Source: Devosia insulae DS-56 (GTDB lineage: Bacteria; Pseudomonadota; Alphaproteobacteria; Rhizobiales; Devosiaceae). Taken from it: 36,753 bases of DNA. The stretch is taken from the NCBI RefSeq assembly GCF_000970465.2, contig NZ_LAJE02000272.1, forward strand, positions 1 through 36,753, read 5' to 3'. Position numbers and translations under genes: made by a program. The first letter of the stretch is position 1. Every line of letters starts with the position of its first letter. Positions 8,540-16,067 of this stretch are shown one piece after another. A model generated the notes under the pieces. That model did not search any database, had not been told where the DNA came from, and worked only from the letters and a program-made list of their open reading frames with translations.

Positions 8540-10399
8540 ATGAGATCGCTTTCCGGAATCGCCGGCGTGTTGCTCGCGCTCGTGGCCAGCACGTCGCTCG
8601 TCCATGCCCAGGGCACGCCCGACTCGGCGGTCACTGGAACCAAGCAGTTCGAGATGAAAGAGCTCACCAACGGCTTCGAGGGGCCATGGGAGATCACCTG
8701 GGGTCCCGATGACTGGCTGTGGCTGACCGAGCGTGTCGGCGGCAAGATCACCCGCGTCAACCCGGCCGATGGCACCAAGCAAGTGGCGATCGATATCGAG
8801 GAAGTGTCGGCCCCCGGCGGTCAGGACGGCTTGCTCGGCATGGCGCTCGACCCGGGCCTGCTCAAGGATACCGGCAACGACTACGTCTATGCCGCCTATA
8901 CCTATGTGGACAAAGAGCTGCCCAAGCATGAGTGGGTCAAGGACCCGTTCAGCCCCTATGCCAACCTCTTCGCCAAGATCGTCCGCCTCAGCTACGACAA
9001 GGCCTCCGGCACGCTGAGTGATCCGCAGGTGATCATCGCCGGGATGCCCGGCCAGAACGACCACAATTCCGGCCGGCTGAAGTTCGGCCCCGACGGCAAG
9101 CTCTATTACACCATCGGCGATGGCGGTAAGGGCCAGCTCGGCAACTGGTGTATCCCGATCGAGGCGCAGCGCCTGCCGACCGCCGATGAGCTCGCGGCCA
9201 AGAACTGGATCGCCTATCAGGGCAAATCACTGCGGCTGAACCTCGACGGCTCTATCCCCGAGGACAACCCGGAAATCGACGGCGTCAAAAGCCACGTCTT
9301 CACCTACGGCCACCGCAACATGCAGGGCATCGACTTCGGCCCGGATGGCACGCTCTACGCCTCCGAACAGGGTCCGAAAACCGATGACGAAGTGAACGTG
9401 CTGGTCGGCGGCGATAATTATGGCTGGCCGCATGTCGTCGGCTTCAAGGACGACAAGGCATACCAGATGGCCCGCTGGGATCTGGCCACCACGCCCTGCG
9501 CGCAACTGACCTTCTCCGACATCACCATCGATCCGTCGGTGCCGGTGGAGGATGAAACCAGTTGGCCGGGCCAGCAGCACGACCCGGTTGCAACGCTCTT
9601 CACTGTCCCCAGCGATTGGGACTTCACCGACCCGGCCTGCGGCGGCATCGACTTCATCTGCTGGCCGACCGTCGCCACGTCCTCCATGCAGGCCTACTTC
9701 CCGGCAGCCGGCGAAGGCATCCCGGGTTGGGAGAACTCGCTGCTGGTCACCACGCTGAAGCGCGGCTCGATCTACCGCGTGCCGCTTGGGCCCGACGGCA
9801 AGACCGCCGCCGGCCCGATCGAGCGCTACTTCCAGTCCGAGAACCGCCTGCGCGACATGGCGCTCAGCCCCGACATGAAGACCATGTACATCGCCACCGA
9901 TGTCAGCGGCCTAGTCGGCACCATGGATGGCGGCGCTGGCACCGAGCTCAAGAACCCCGGCGCCATCCTCGTCTACACCTATACCGGCGAGGGTGACGGC
10001 ACTGCCGCCGCGACCAACACCGAGGCGGCTCCGGCCGCTGAGGCGGCGACTATGGCTGCGGCCGGCGAGCCGGCAACCTTCACTGCCGAGCAGGCGGCGC
10101 GCGGCAAGACCGCCTACGACGCCAACTGCGTCTCCTGCCACGGTCCGGACCTGGTGAGCGCCAATTACGGCCCGCCGCTGGCTGGGGCGTATTTCGAAGG
10201 CAAGTGGGTCGGCAAGACCGTCGGCGCGCTCTACACCCACACCCACGACCGCATGCCGCCCTCGCGGCCGGGTGAACTGGGCGACGAAACCTACGCCGAC
10301 CTCGTCGCCTACATCCTCTCGGTCAACGGCCTGCCGGCCGGCGATACCGAGCTGCCGACCGATCTCGCCAAGCTCGAGGCGATGATTATCGCGAAGTAG
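8540..10399 (+). CDS. PQQ-dependent sugar dehydrogenase fused to cytochrome c
   Basis: This is a periplasmic quinoprotein of 619 residues. After a signal peptide (cleavage near VHAQ, residue 24) comes a glucose/sorbosone-dehydrogenase beta-propeller. DHNSGRL carries His175, matching the catalytic His144 of soluble glucose dehydrogenase. YGHRNMQG and YASEQGPKTDDEVN match its PQQ and calcium sites. An Ala/Glu-rich linker (about 490-512) leads to a class I cytochrome c domain with CVSCH at 530-534 and a likely axial Met572 in DRMPPS. It should oxidise aldoses and pass electrons through its own haem to the respiratory chain. The start has AAGGGAC upstream and an EcfG-type promoter. No PQQ synthesis genes are in the window. 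Confidence 0.9.
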   Translation: MRSLSGIAGVLLALVASTSLVHAQGTPDSAVTGTKQFEMKELTNGFEGPWEITWGPDDWLWLTERVGGKITRVNPADGTKQVAIDIEEVSAPGGQDGLLGMALDPGLLKDTGNDYVYAAYTYVDKELPKHEWVKDPFSPYANLFAKIVRLSYDKASGTLSDPQVIIAGMPGQNDHNSGRLKFGPDGKLYYTIGDGGKGQLGNWCIPIEAQRLPTADELAAKNWIAYQGKSLRLNLDGSIPEDNPEIDGVKSHVFTYGHRNMQGIDFGPDGTLYASEQGPKTDDEVNVLVGGDNYGWPHVVGFKDDKAYQMARWDLATTPCAQLTFSDITIDPSVPVEDETSWPGQQHDPVATLFTVPSDWDFTDPACGGIDFICWPTVATSSMQAYFPAAGEGIPGWENSLLVTTLKRGSIYRVPLGPDGKTAAGPIERYFQSENRLRDMALSPDMKTMYIATDVSGLVGTMDGGAGTELKNPGAILVYTYTGEGDGTAAATNTEAAPAAEAATMAAAGEPATFTAEQAARGKTAYDANCVSCHGPDLVSANYGPPLAGAYFEGKWVGKTVGALYTHTHDRMPPSRPGELGDETYADLVAYILSVNGLPAGDTELPTDLAKLEAMIIAK

Positions 10400-10422
10400 G
10401 GCGAGCCATCGGCGCAATGAAA

Positions 10423-10455
10423 GAAGGGCTCCGCAAGGAGCCCTTCGCACTTTGT
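10423..10455. terminator. Bidirectional terminator between the dehydrogenase and the Crp/Fnr gene
   Basis: GAAGGGCTCC (10423-10432) and GGAGCCCTTC (10437-10446) form a perfect 10-bp stem with the stable loop GCAA, followed by GCACTTTG. It sits between two convergent genes, 23 bases after the dehydrogenase stop. Confidence 0.8.
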
Positions 10456-10470
10456 GTCCGGTCTTGAGCT

Positions 10471-10511
10471 GGCGGTGCCCCACCGCCCCCTCGCCCCTCT
10501 GGGGAGAGGGG
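10471..10511. repeat. Double hairpin, fragment of a mosaic palindromic repeat
   Basis: Two hairpins lie side by side: GGCGGTG-CCC-CACCGCC (10471-10487) and CCCCTCT-GGGG-AGAGGGG (10494-10511). The second matches the tip hairpin of the longer elements at 17117, 19570 and 28817. It may also help to terminate the convergent Crp/Fnr gene. Confidence 0.55.
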
Positions 10512-10583
10512 ACGCAAGATCGCTGACGATGGCGCATCGCATTCCGATGGGCTCTCCACGATTTCCCCAAAACGAGGAGCGCC

Positions 10584-11345
10584 CTAATAATTCACCTTGC
10601 GATAGTGCTTGGGCTCCTTCGCCTCAACCACCTCTGCCTCGCTCTCCGGGCCAAGCAGGTTGGCATATTCTTTCTCCGCGAGGCCGTAGGCGCCGTTGGT
10701 GAACTCGGCGAGGCCGGCGCGATCGATGATCGCCACCACCCCCCGCATGGTACGGATCAGGCCGCGGGCCTCGAGATCCTGCAGCGCCCGGGTTACCCCG
10801 GCGCGGCGCACTGCCAGCATCACCGACAGGAACTCATGGGTGATCTGGAACGACTCGCCCAGCCGATCGCCCACCATCAGCAGCCACCGCGCCACCCGCT
10901 GCTCCAGCAGCAGCCGGCCATTGGCCGAGGCGGTCGAGGCGACCTGCACCGCGAAGGCCTGCGCGTAGCGCATGAACAGCTGATGCAGCGACGGGCTGTC
11001 GGCGAGGGCAGCGCGCAGGTACTCGGGGTCGACGCGGACCGCCGTGCCGCCGCCCTGCACCACCGTGCTGAACGGGGTTTGGTCGACCCCGTGCACCACC
11101 GCGAGGCCGGTCATTCCCTCCGGTCCGATCAGCCCGACCTCGATGATGCCGCCATCGGCATCGTCGGCCACCACCGAGGCGAAGCCGCGCTCGATGAAGT
11201 AGATCGACTCCACACTGCGGTTGGCGACCTCCAGCGCGTTGTGCGGAGCAAGCTCGACCCGCTCCAACGGCCCCAACAGCGCCACGTCCTCTACAGACAG
11301 GCGCGACAACAGCCCATTTTCGAACCGCGGTGACAGAAAAGACAA
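10584..11345 (-). CDS. Crp/Fnr family transcriptional regulator
   Basis: This is a cytoplasmic DNA-binding protein of 253 residues. An N-terminal cyclic-nucleotide-binding-like beta-roll (about 20-125) and a long dimerisation helix (about 125-160) precede a winged helix-turn-helix (about 165-230). The recognition region is AVRRAGVTRALQDLEARGLI. The cysteine ligands of Fnr are absent and a cAMP pocket is not evident, so the signal is unknown. Start codon TTG at 11345 is backed by AGGAG nine bases upstream, and no better ATG is near. A tail of about 25 charged residues extends past the usual end. It is convergent with the sugar dehydrogenase. Whether it controls the neighbours cannot be read from the sequence. 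Confidence 0.9.
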   Translation of the reverse strand: MSFLSPRFENGLLSRLSVEDVALLGPLERVELAPHNALEVANRSVESIYFIERGFASVVADDADGGIIEVGLIGPEGMTGLAVVHGVDQTPFSTVVQGGGTAVRVDPEYLRAALADSPSLHQLFMRYAQAFAVQVASTASANGRLLLEQRVARWLLMVGDRLGESFQITHEFLSVMLAVRRAGVTRALQDLEARGLIRTMRGVVAIIDRAGLAEFTNGAYGLAEKEYANLLGPESEAEVVEAKEPKHYRKVNY

Positions 11346-12094
11346 GCGCCTGCGCTCCTGCTTTGCGCAGCGCCCAGCCAGTTGTTTCCCTACTCAGGGC
11401 CGGCGCAACGCGCCGCAACAAATGGTCATGGGCGACTGCTCATGCCAAAACCAACAATGTCAGGTGAAACTGCGCCCCCCGCAGATTCCCTCTCGCGCCG
11501 CGACTACCCTCGCTGGGCAGCGGTCCGTGCGCTGGCGGCTTCTGCCGCCTTGTTGATCGCCGGTCCCTGGCAACAGGTTGTTGCTCGGCGATATGCCTCA
11601 AAAACTGCAGGCATTACCTGCAATACGCCGCAAACTCTACCAAATACTTTTGTCGAACTGTACGAATTCGCACAGTCGCAGCGTTGATACTGCCAACGCA
11701 CCAGAACGCTACATCACGCACGGCAGGTGATCAAGGCAACAGTCAATTCGATTACCCCCGGAATCGGCAACGCCCCCTCGAACGAAGCCTGAGAAATGAA
11801 TTGCGACAGAAATACGGATCGACGTCATGTATCGTTTTCGCACGCTGGAAATAACGGTGGAAATGCCGCTTTCCTTGGGCTGTCCGCTGGGGCCCGATGT
11901 AGCAGCGGATTTCTTGGCGGCGCCGCCTTTACCTTTCGCTAACGCTGCATGCGTTCCGCCACTACGACAATCGCGCGCTGACATAGATTCGGTATGCCTC
12001 ATCCCCGGGCGCAGCGCCGCAGGCCCGTCGCTGCCGCCGCTCGTTCGACCGGGTGAGGCCATGCCTTGCTCCGCTGTCGACAAAGGAGATTGGC
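11346..12094. other. Long divergent intergenic region, no supported gene
   Basis: About 750 bases separate the Crp/Fnr gene from the next + strand gene. They include a stretch less GC-rich than the surroundings (about 11580-11860). The open frames here have no ribosome-binding site and unnatural composition. A 20-base quasi-palindrome at 11657-11676 is the clearest signal. Confidence 0.5.
11657..11676. promoter_or_regulatory. Quasi-palindrome, candidate operator
   Basis: ACTGT-a-CGAATTCG-c-ACAGT is symmetric over 20 bases except for one base pair. It sits in the AT-richer centre of the divergent region, about 310 bases upstream of the Crp/Fnr start. A dimeric regulator could bind it. The family is not identifiable; it is not an Fnr box. 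Confidence 0.4.
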
Positions 12095-12418
12095 ATGACC
12101 GACCCGCGCATAGCCGCCGCCCTGGCGCTCACCACGCTCGCAACCCTGTCCCTGGCGAGCTTCGCCATGGCGCCTCCGGCGCTGGCCCAGCACTCGCTGA
12201 CCGATGATGACGACGATGATGATGACGACGAACCGTGCATGACCTCGCACCGCATGCGGCAGTTCCTTGCCGGCAAAGGCTACTCCAACATCAAGCTCAA
12301 CAGCCCGATCGGCGACACCTGGCAAGCCAGTGCCACCAAGGGGGCCGCGAGCTACCTGGTCTGGGTCGATACCTGCAGCAGCAGAATCACCAGGACCTCG
12401 AAACGCGGATCGCTCTGA
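12095..12418 (+). CDS. Small exported protein with poly-Asp tract and PepSY-like end
   Basis: A 107-residue protein. ATG 12095 has the strong ribosome-binding site AAAGGAG (12082-12087) and begins a signal peptide ending near ALAQ (about residue 32). An acidic run of nine Asp and a Glu follows at the mature N-terminus, then about 65 residues containing MRQFLAGKGYSNIKL and DTWQASATKGAASYLVWVD. That layout resembles small PepSY-like periplasmic domains. Two cysteines (one after the acidic run, one near the end) could form a disulfide. The Asp run could bind calcium or other cations. The function is unknown. The next gene is convergent, with a terminator between them. Confidence 0.75.
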   Translation: MTDPRIAAALALTTLATLSLASFAMAPPALAQHSLTDDDDDDDDDEPCMTSHRMRQFLAGKGYSNIKLNSPIGDTWQASATKGAASYLVWVDTCSSRITRTSKRGSL

Positions 12419-12426
12419 ACGCGGCG

Positions 12427-12470
12427 ATGCCGCCGCGCCGGGAAGGTGCGGCGGCATTGCATAATGCAAC
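12427..12470. terminator. Bidirectional terminator between convergent genes
   Basis: ATGCCGCCGC (12427-12436) and GCGGCGGCAT (12448-12457) form a perfect 10-bp stem. It is followed at once by the palindrome TTGCAT-A-ATGCAA (12457-12469). The structure fills the short gap between two genes that end facing each other. Confidence 0.7.
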
Positions 12471-12474
12471 AGCT

Positions 12475-12777
12475 CTAGTCGGCGAGGTGCAGCAGCTCGC
12501 GCTGGCTGCGCGACAGGAAGTAATAGTCGTTGCCGTTGCGCGAGTCGGCCTTTGGTGGCGGCAGGATCGTCACGCCGCCGCGAGCCTGGTTCCTGAAACA
12601 GCGATTGCCCAGTGCCGCGGCGCGGTCATAGGCGTCCTGTCCTTCGTCGGAGGTGGAAACCAGCGACTTGTTGTCGAAGCGCAGGCACAGCCGTTCGGCG
12701 GATGCGGGCACTGCCATCGCAGCAAGGCTCAGCAGCACGATCCCGCTCAGTGCGGTGATCTTCAGGGTGGGGGTCAT
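12475..12777 (-). CDS. Small exported protein, tandem paralogue 1
   Basis: A protein of about 100 residues with a signal peptide (cleavage near ASAE, about residue 27). The mature part carries RLCLRFDNKSLVST, DEGQDAYDRAAALGNRCF, TILPPP and DYYFLS. The same blocks occur in the next gene upstream. Two cysteines are conserved between the copies and could form a disulfide. Start ATG 12777 is chosen because AAAGGAA lies just upstream and because it aligns with the paralogue; ATG 12795 would add six residues in this copy only. The family function is unknown to me. The similarity extends into the upstream DNA, which shows a segmental duplication. Confidence 0.7.
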   Translation of the reverse strand: MTPTLKITALSGIVLLSLAAMAVPASAERLCLRFDNKSLVSTSDEGQDAYDRAAALGNRCFRNQARGGVTILPPPKADSRNGNDYYFLSRSQRELLHLAD

Positions 12778-13010
12778 TTCCGAGTTTCCTTTCATGCCTC
12801 ACGAACTCCGGGCCCGAACATGGACCCGGCGGTTGGAGCCGGCCGGTGCCGCGGAAGCGGCCTCGGCTACGCTCGTTCGGCCTCCGCAGAGGCCTCTGTG
12901 ATCGGATGAGAAGAACCGGGGTGCCCGTAGGCGATCCACACATCCGATGGCTTGCTCCGAGCCGGGAGCAAGCTCCAGGCGGGGGAGAATTCAGATGTGA
13001 GGCAGGCTTG
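12778..13010 (-). repeat. Duplicated leader/promoter segment, copy 1
   Basis: Blocks shared with copy 2 (13569-13770) in the same order include CTTTCATGCCTCAC, GGTTGGAGC, ACGCTCGT, ATCGGATGA, ATCCGATG and GAGAATTCAG followed by TGTGAGGC. The conserved inverted pair ATCGGATG (12901-12908) and CATCCGAT (12941-12948) sits mid-leader. Confidence 0.65.
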
Positions 13011-13151
13011 ATGCCGGGAAGTGACGCGAGGCAAATGGCGAGGCGTCAGTTCGTCGTGCAACAGATGAACTCTGCGCGTCAATTGTGGTGATATTAGCGG
13101 AAGCTTGCCAATATTGGTGTCCGTCAGCTTTTGGCGGAGGCCGGCGCTGCC

Positions 13152-13183
13152 GATGCCGCGGTGCTTGAGGCAACCGCGGCATC
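13152..13183 (-). terminator. Terminator-like hairpin after paralogue 2
   Basis: GATGCCGCGGT (13152-13162) and ACCGCGGCATC (13173-13183) form a perfect 11-bp stem with a 10-base loop, 22 bases after the paralogue 2 stop on the - strand. There is no T-run on that strand. Confidence 0.55.
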
Positions 13184-13205
13184 AGTACCGTGACCCCGTT
13201 AAGGG

Positions 13206-13568
13206 TCAGTTCGGCAGATCCGGGTTCGGGTTGCCGATCCCCATCAGCCGGCGCTGCTCGGGCGTGAGGAAGTAATAGTCGGCATTGTTCGCCGCGCTGG
13301 CGCTCGGCGCCGGCAGAATCGTCACGCTCTGGTTCAGCCGGGGAAAGTTGGCAAAGCACCGGTTGCCCAGCGCCGCCGCGCGGTCATAGGCGTCCTGGCC
13401 TTCATCGGCGGTCGAGACCAGCGACTTGTTGTCGAAGCGCAGGCAGAGCCGCGGCTGGTCCGGGTCCCGGCCCAGGCCGAAATCCTGGGCCAGCACCGGC
13501 GCCGCCATGGCGCCGATGGTCAGGAGCGCGATCCCGCCGAGAACCGTCATCTTCACGATAGAGGTCAT
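13206..13568 (-). CDS. Small exported protein, tandem paralogue 2
   Basis: A protein of about 120 residues, homologous to the product at 12475-12777. A signal peptide ends near VLAQ (about residue 25). A short insert with charged residues follows (FGLGRDPDQP), then the shared blocks RLCLRFDNKSLVST, DEGQDAYDRAAALGNRCF, VTILPAP and DYYFLTPEQRR. The C-terminus is longer, ending GNPNPDLPN. Start ATG 13568 has AAAGGAA upstream. Both cysteines of paralogue 1 are kept. No known domain can be named. Each paralogue has its own leader and terminator, so they seem to be separate transcription units. Confidence 0.72.
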   Translation of the reverse strand: MTSIVKMTVLGGIALLTIGAMAAPVLAQDFGLGRDPDQPRLCLRFDNKSLVSTADEGQDAYDRAAALGNRCFANFPRLNQSVTILPAPSASAANNADYYFLTPEQRRLMGIGNPNPDLPN

Positions 13569-13770
13569 TTCCGAGTTCCTTTCATGCCTCACTGCAGGCC
13601 CTGTCACAGGCCCGTCGGGTTGGAGCTGGCCGATGCCATGCGGCGAACTCGGCGACGCTCGTAATCGGATGAAGGGAGTTGGGAGGTGCCGCTCATCCGA
13701 TGCCGTGCCCCGCGTGACCAGAGCCGGGCTCCGGACAGCGGAGAATTCAGCTGTGAGGCGGCACCGTCGG
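13569..13770 (-). repeat. Duplicated leader/promoter segment, copy 2
   Basis: This matches 12778-13010 in ordered blocks. The inverted pair here is ATCGGATGA (13664-13672) and TCATCCGAT (13693-13701), nine bases each with a 20-base spacer. Its conservation while the spacer drifted suggests an operator pair or an RNA stem. Confidence 0.65.
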
Positions 13771-13812
13771 GGTGCCTCGTTCGAACCGGCACCGTGGGCG
13801 CCGGACGTTTGG

Positions 13813-13833
13813 TGCAGCAAAGGCCCTGCTGCA
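13813..13833 (-). terminator. Weak terminator-like hairpin after the His/Pro-rich gene
   Basis: TGCAGCA and TGCTGCA form a 7-bp stem with a 7-base loop, 12 bases after the stop codon. There is no T-run. Confidence 0.35.
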
Positions 13834-13844
13834 GTCCCGTCGCC

Positions 13845-14396
13845 CTATTGCGGCGCCGGGACTTCGACGTAGGCGACCTGGCTGCCGTGGAACACCTTCT
13901 GGTACCAGCCGCCGCCGCAATGGGCGTATTTGTTGCCGTTGACGGTGACGATCTCGCAATTGCCCGGCAGGGCATAAACCACGTCGAGATCGTCCCACAT
14001 GTCGTCGGCGACGGCGGCGCCCCAGACCAGCGCGCCCGGCACCCACGGATGCGGGTAGGGATGGGGCGGCGGTGGCAGCGGATGTGGCCCAGGAGGATGC
14101 GGATGCGGTCCCGGCCCAGGGTGCGGATGCGGGTGCGGGTGCGGCGGCACCGGATGGTGCGTGCCGGCCCCACCCTGCCCCGGGCGCATCCCGGGAGCAT
14201 GATGCCCGCCGGCGCCACCGCCGGAGAAATGGGACCCCATATTGCCGCCGCCGTGGCCGCCACCGCCGTGGCCGCCACCACCCAGGTGCCCGCCGCGGGC
14301 AAAGGCCGGCGCCGACAGGGCGATGGCGAGCAGCGCCGCGGCCGTCACCAGGGCGCCGGAGCGGCGCGCGAGAGATGCAGTGGGCTTGCTGCTCAT
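13845..14396 (-). CDS. Exported His/Pro/Gly-rich protein
   Basis: A 183-residue protein. The signal peptide ends near AFA (about residue 33). A Gly/His segment with GGHGGGGHGGG repeats follows, then a Pro/His segment with repeated HP pairs (about 80-118), and a globular tail of about 60 residues. The tail has two cysteines, GNCEIVTVNGNKYAHCGGGW and VAYVEVPAP. His-rich exported proteins often bind Zn, Ni or Cu, which is inference here. The tail resembles small envelope proteins in other Hyphomicrobiales, but I cannot name a family. The ATG overlaps the stop of the upstream DUF2092 gene (ATGA), with GGAG eight bases ahead, so the two are coupled. Confidence 0.8.
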   Translation of the reverse strand: MSSKPTASLARRSGALVTAAALLAIALSAPAFARGGHLGGGGHGGGGHGGGNMGSHFSGGGAGGHHAPGMRPGQGGAGTHHPVPPHPHPHPHPGPGPHPHPPGPHPLPPPPHPYPHPWVPGALVWGAAVADDMWDDLDVVYALPGNCEIVTVNGNKYAHCGGGWYQKVFHGSQVAYVEVPAPQ

Positions 14397-15208
14397 TTGG
14401 TCTTCTCCACTTCGGAGGTTGCCGCGAGGAAATCGATCTGCTGGTAGCCGGCGGGAGCGGTGAAGGCGAAGTCGGCTGCATCAGGAGCAGCATCCGCGGT
14501 CCAGGCGAGGTTGGCCTCGAAGCGCGGACGCGCCGGCTGAGTGTCGTCATCGATGACGATCTTCAGCGGTACCGGCGCATCGCCATCGGCGATCCACACC
14601 TCGAAATCCTTGCCGTCGGTACGGAAGGCCCAGTGCTTGCTGGCTTTGCCGTCGATGGTCGCCGGCCCCACCAGGAACCCTTCGGTGATCTTGTCGACCA
14701 CCGAGTCCTCGGTGCCATAGTCGAACAGGTCGGCCAGCGGCACTTCGATATCGAGGTGGTAGGCGACCTGCTCGAGCATCTGCTTGATGGTCGGCGCCAC
14801 GTCGACCTGGCCATAGACCTCGTCGGTCGGCGACACCACGGTCAGCAGTTTGCCGTCATAGATGAACTCACGCGAACCGAGATCGCCGACCAGCTCGACC
14901 TTCAACCCGTCAGGGCGCTTCACTTCGTAGCTGGTGGTGCCGCCAATCCCGACCTTCTGGTCGTTGTCGAGCACCAGTTCGGTTTCGAACGTACTGTCGA
15001 GGTTGAAGGCGCCGAGGCCCGCGATGTATGCGGCCATGCTCTTGAGCGCCTCGACCGAGGCCGGCTCGATCACGTCGGCGGATGCCGCTGCCTCGATTGG
15101 CGCGACTGCCTTTTTCGCCGCATCCTGGGCCAGGATCGGGCCGGGCGCGATGGCGAACAGGCCGCACAGGGCCGGCATCGCCGACAGGCCAACGAACTTC
15201 CTACGCAT
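14393..15208 (-). CDS. DUF2092 family exported protein
   Basis: A 271-residue periplasmic protein with a signal peptide (cleavage near ILAQ, about residue 28). The body fits the DUF2092 family: a helical region with SVEALKSMAAYIAGL, then beta strands including TTSYEVKRPDGLKVE, a central IDGKASKHWAF and GKDFEVWIADGDAPVP, and the closing DFAFTAPAGYQQIDF. The strand pattern resembles the LolA/LolB-like fold that binds lipids or hydrophobic molecules, so a carrier role is plausible but unproven. ATG 15208 has GGAG upstream. It forms a two-gene operon with the overlapping His/Pro-rich gene. Confidence 0.8.
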   Translation of the reverse strand: MRRKFVGLSAMPALCGLFAIAPGPILAQDAAKKAVAPIEAAASADVIEPASVEALKSMAAYIAGLGAFNLDSTFETELVLDNDQKVGIGGTTSYEVKRPDGLKVELVGDLGSREFIYDGKLLTVVSPTDEVYGQVDVAPTIKQMLEQVAYHLDIEVPLADLFDYGTEDSVVDKITEGFLVGPATIDGKASKHWAFRTDGKDFEVWIADGDAPVPLKIVIDDDTQPARPRFEANLAWTADAAPDAADFAFTAPAGYQQIDFLAATSEVEKTK

Positions 15209-15616
15209 AAACGTATCTCCAAGCTCGGGGGGTTGGATCGTGTTGCGGCCCTGGAGCTGAACGCGGCGCGAACGCGGCTGAAGGGGCGACCATCCGGACG
15301 GCAGGGCCTCCGCCCGGATGGTCTATCGACCGCTTGCTGTTTCCGACCGAGGGTTGCATCGGTCTGTGGTGGCCTTGGGGGCTCGCGAGTCAGCGATGGG
15401 GAGCCACCTGGAAACGTTGTGCCGTTGGTCGAACCGAACGAAGCCAAGGCCTCACATCTCAACTTCGTCCGACAGGTTCGACGCTATAGCCAAGTATTAA
15501 TGAAAGTCAGAATCCTAGAGATTCACTTCTAGCCGTTGTTCAATCAATTTTCTGGCGACACTGTACGCTACCGGACTTCTGCTATTGGCATGGCAACCAC
15601 AAGGTCACAGATCTAA

Positions 15617-15648
15617 CCTTTGTACATCTGTGCCATGGCGTACAAAGG
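15617..15648. promoter_or_regulatory. Inverted repeat, candidate operator or RNA stem
   Basis: CCTTTGTAC (15617-15625) and GTACAAAGG (15640-15648) are a perfect 9-base inverted pair with a 14-base spacer. It lies about 410 bases upstream of the DUF2092 gene. Confidence 0.4.
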
Positions 15649-16050
15649 CCGGACGTTCTAAGGCTTGTAGCAACAATGATTGGGGAGAACGAGCGCCACG
15701 GGGCCACAGCGAATGAGGAGGGGGGAGGAGGGAGCCTCCACTCGCGGCTGGCCTCGTGGCGCTCACCGATGCCCGCTGATCGGACGGACACGGAAAGGCC
15801 GCTACCATGGCCACTGCAGCGGCCGGTGGCAGGGATCTGGAGACGGCAGGCATCTGCCGCGCGTACTCTCGGATCCACCGGGCGCCGGCCCGAGGGCGCC
15901 TGAGACGATGATGTGCTGGAGGAGGCTTCTGCCTGCGGGGCGCCTGCGACGGCACCACCAGCAGCGAGGCAAATGTCCATCGACATTCAACATCGAGACT
16001 ACGCGCGCCAGCAACTGCCGGTCAATCAGTAAGTTCAGATAGCATATCAA

Positions 16051-16067
16051 CGTACAATCACTGTACG
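16051..16067. promoter_or_regulatory. Short inverted repeat CGTACA-N5-TGTACG
   Basis: Two 6-base arms with a 5-base spacer lie about 235 bases upstream of the outer membrane protein gene. The half site CACTGTACG also appears at about 15559-15567, and ACTGTACG occurs in the palindrome at 11657. A shared regulator is possible. Confidence 0.3.

Larger units (their letters stand above)
12778..13205. other. Intergenic region between the tandem paralogues
   Basis: The part from 12778 to about 13010 is the duplicated leader of paralogue 1, recognisably similar to 13569-13770. The rest holds the terminator of paralogue 2 (13152-13183). I see no gene. Confidence 0.6.

Noticed and set aside
10584-11345. 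Reading the Crp/Fnr-type protein as an oxygen sensor
   Set aside because: The N-terminal cysteine cluster of Fnr is absent and I found no Fnr box (TTGAT-N4-ATCAA) nearby.
11382-11687. Open frame of 101 codons on the + strand in the divergent region
   Set aside because: No ribosome-binding site, no domain, and its composition changes abruptly along its length.
13565-13585. Six-codon upstream frame overlapping the start of paralogue 2
   Set aside because: Its ATG immediately precedes the AAAGGAA ribosome-binding site, and in copy 1 a single extra base puts the same ATG in frame. It looks like a by-product of the ribosome-binding site, not a regulatory peptide.
15582-15986. Open frame of 134 codons on the - strand in the 1.1-kb gap
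   Set aside because: Low-complexity Ser/Ala/Arg composition, no start signal and no recognisable family.
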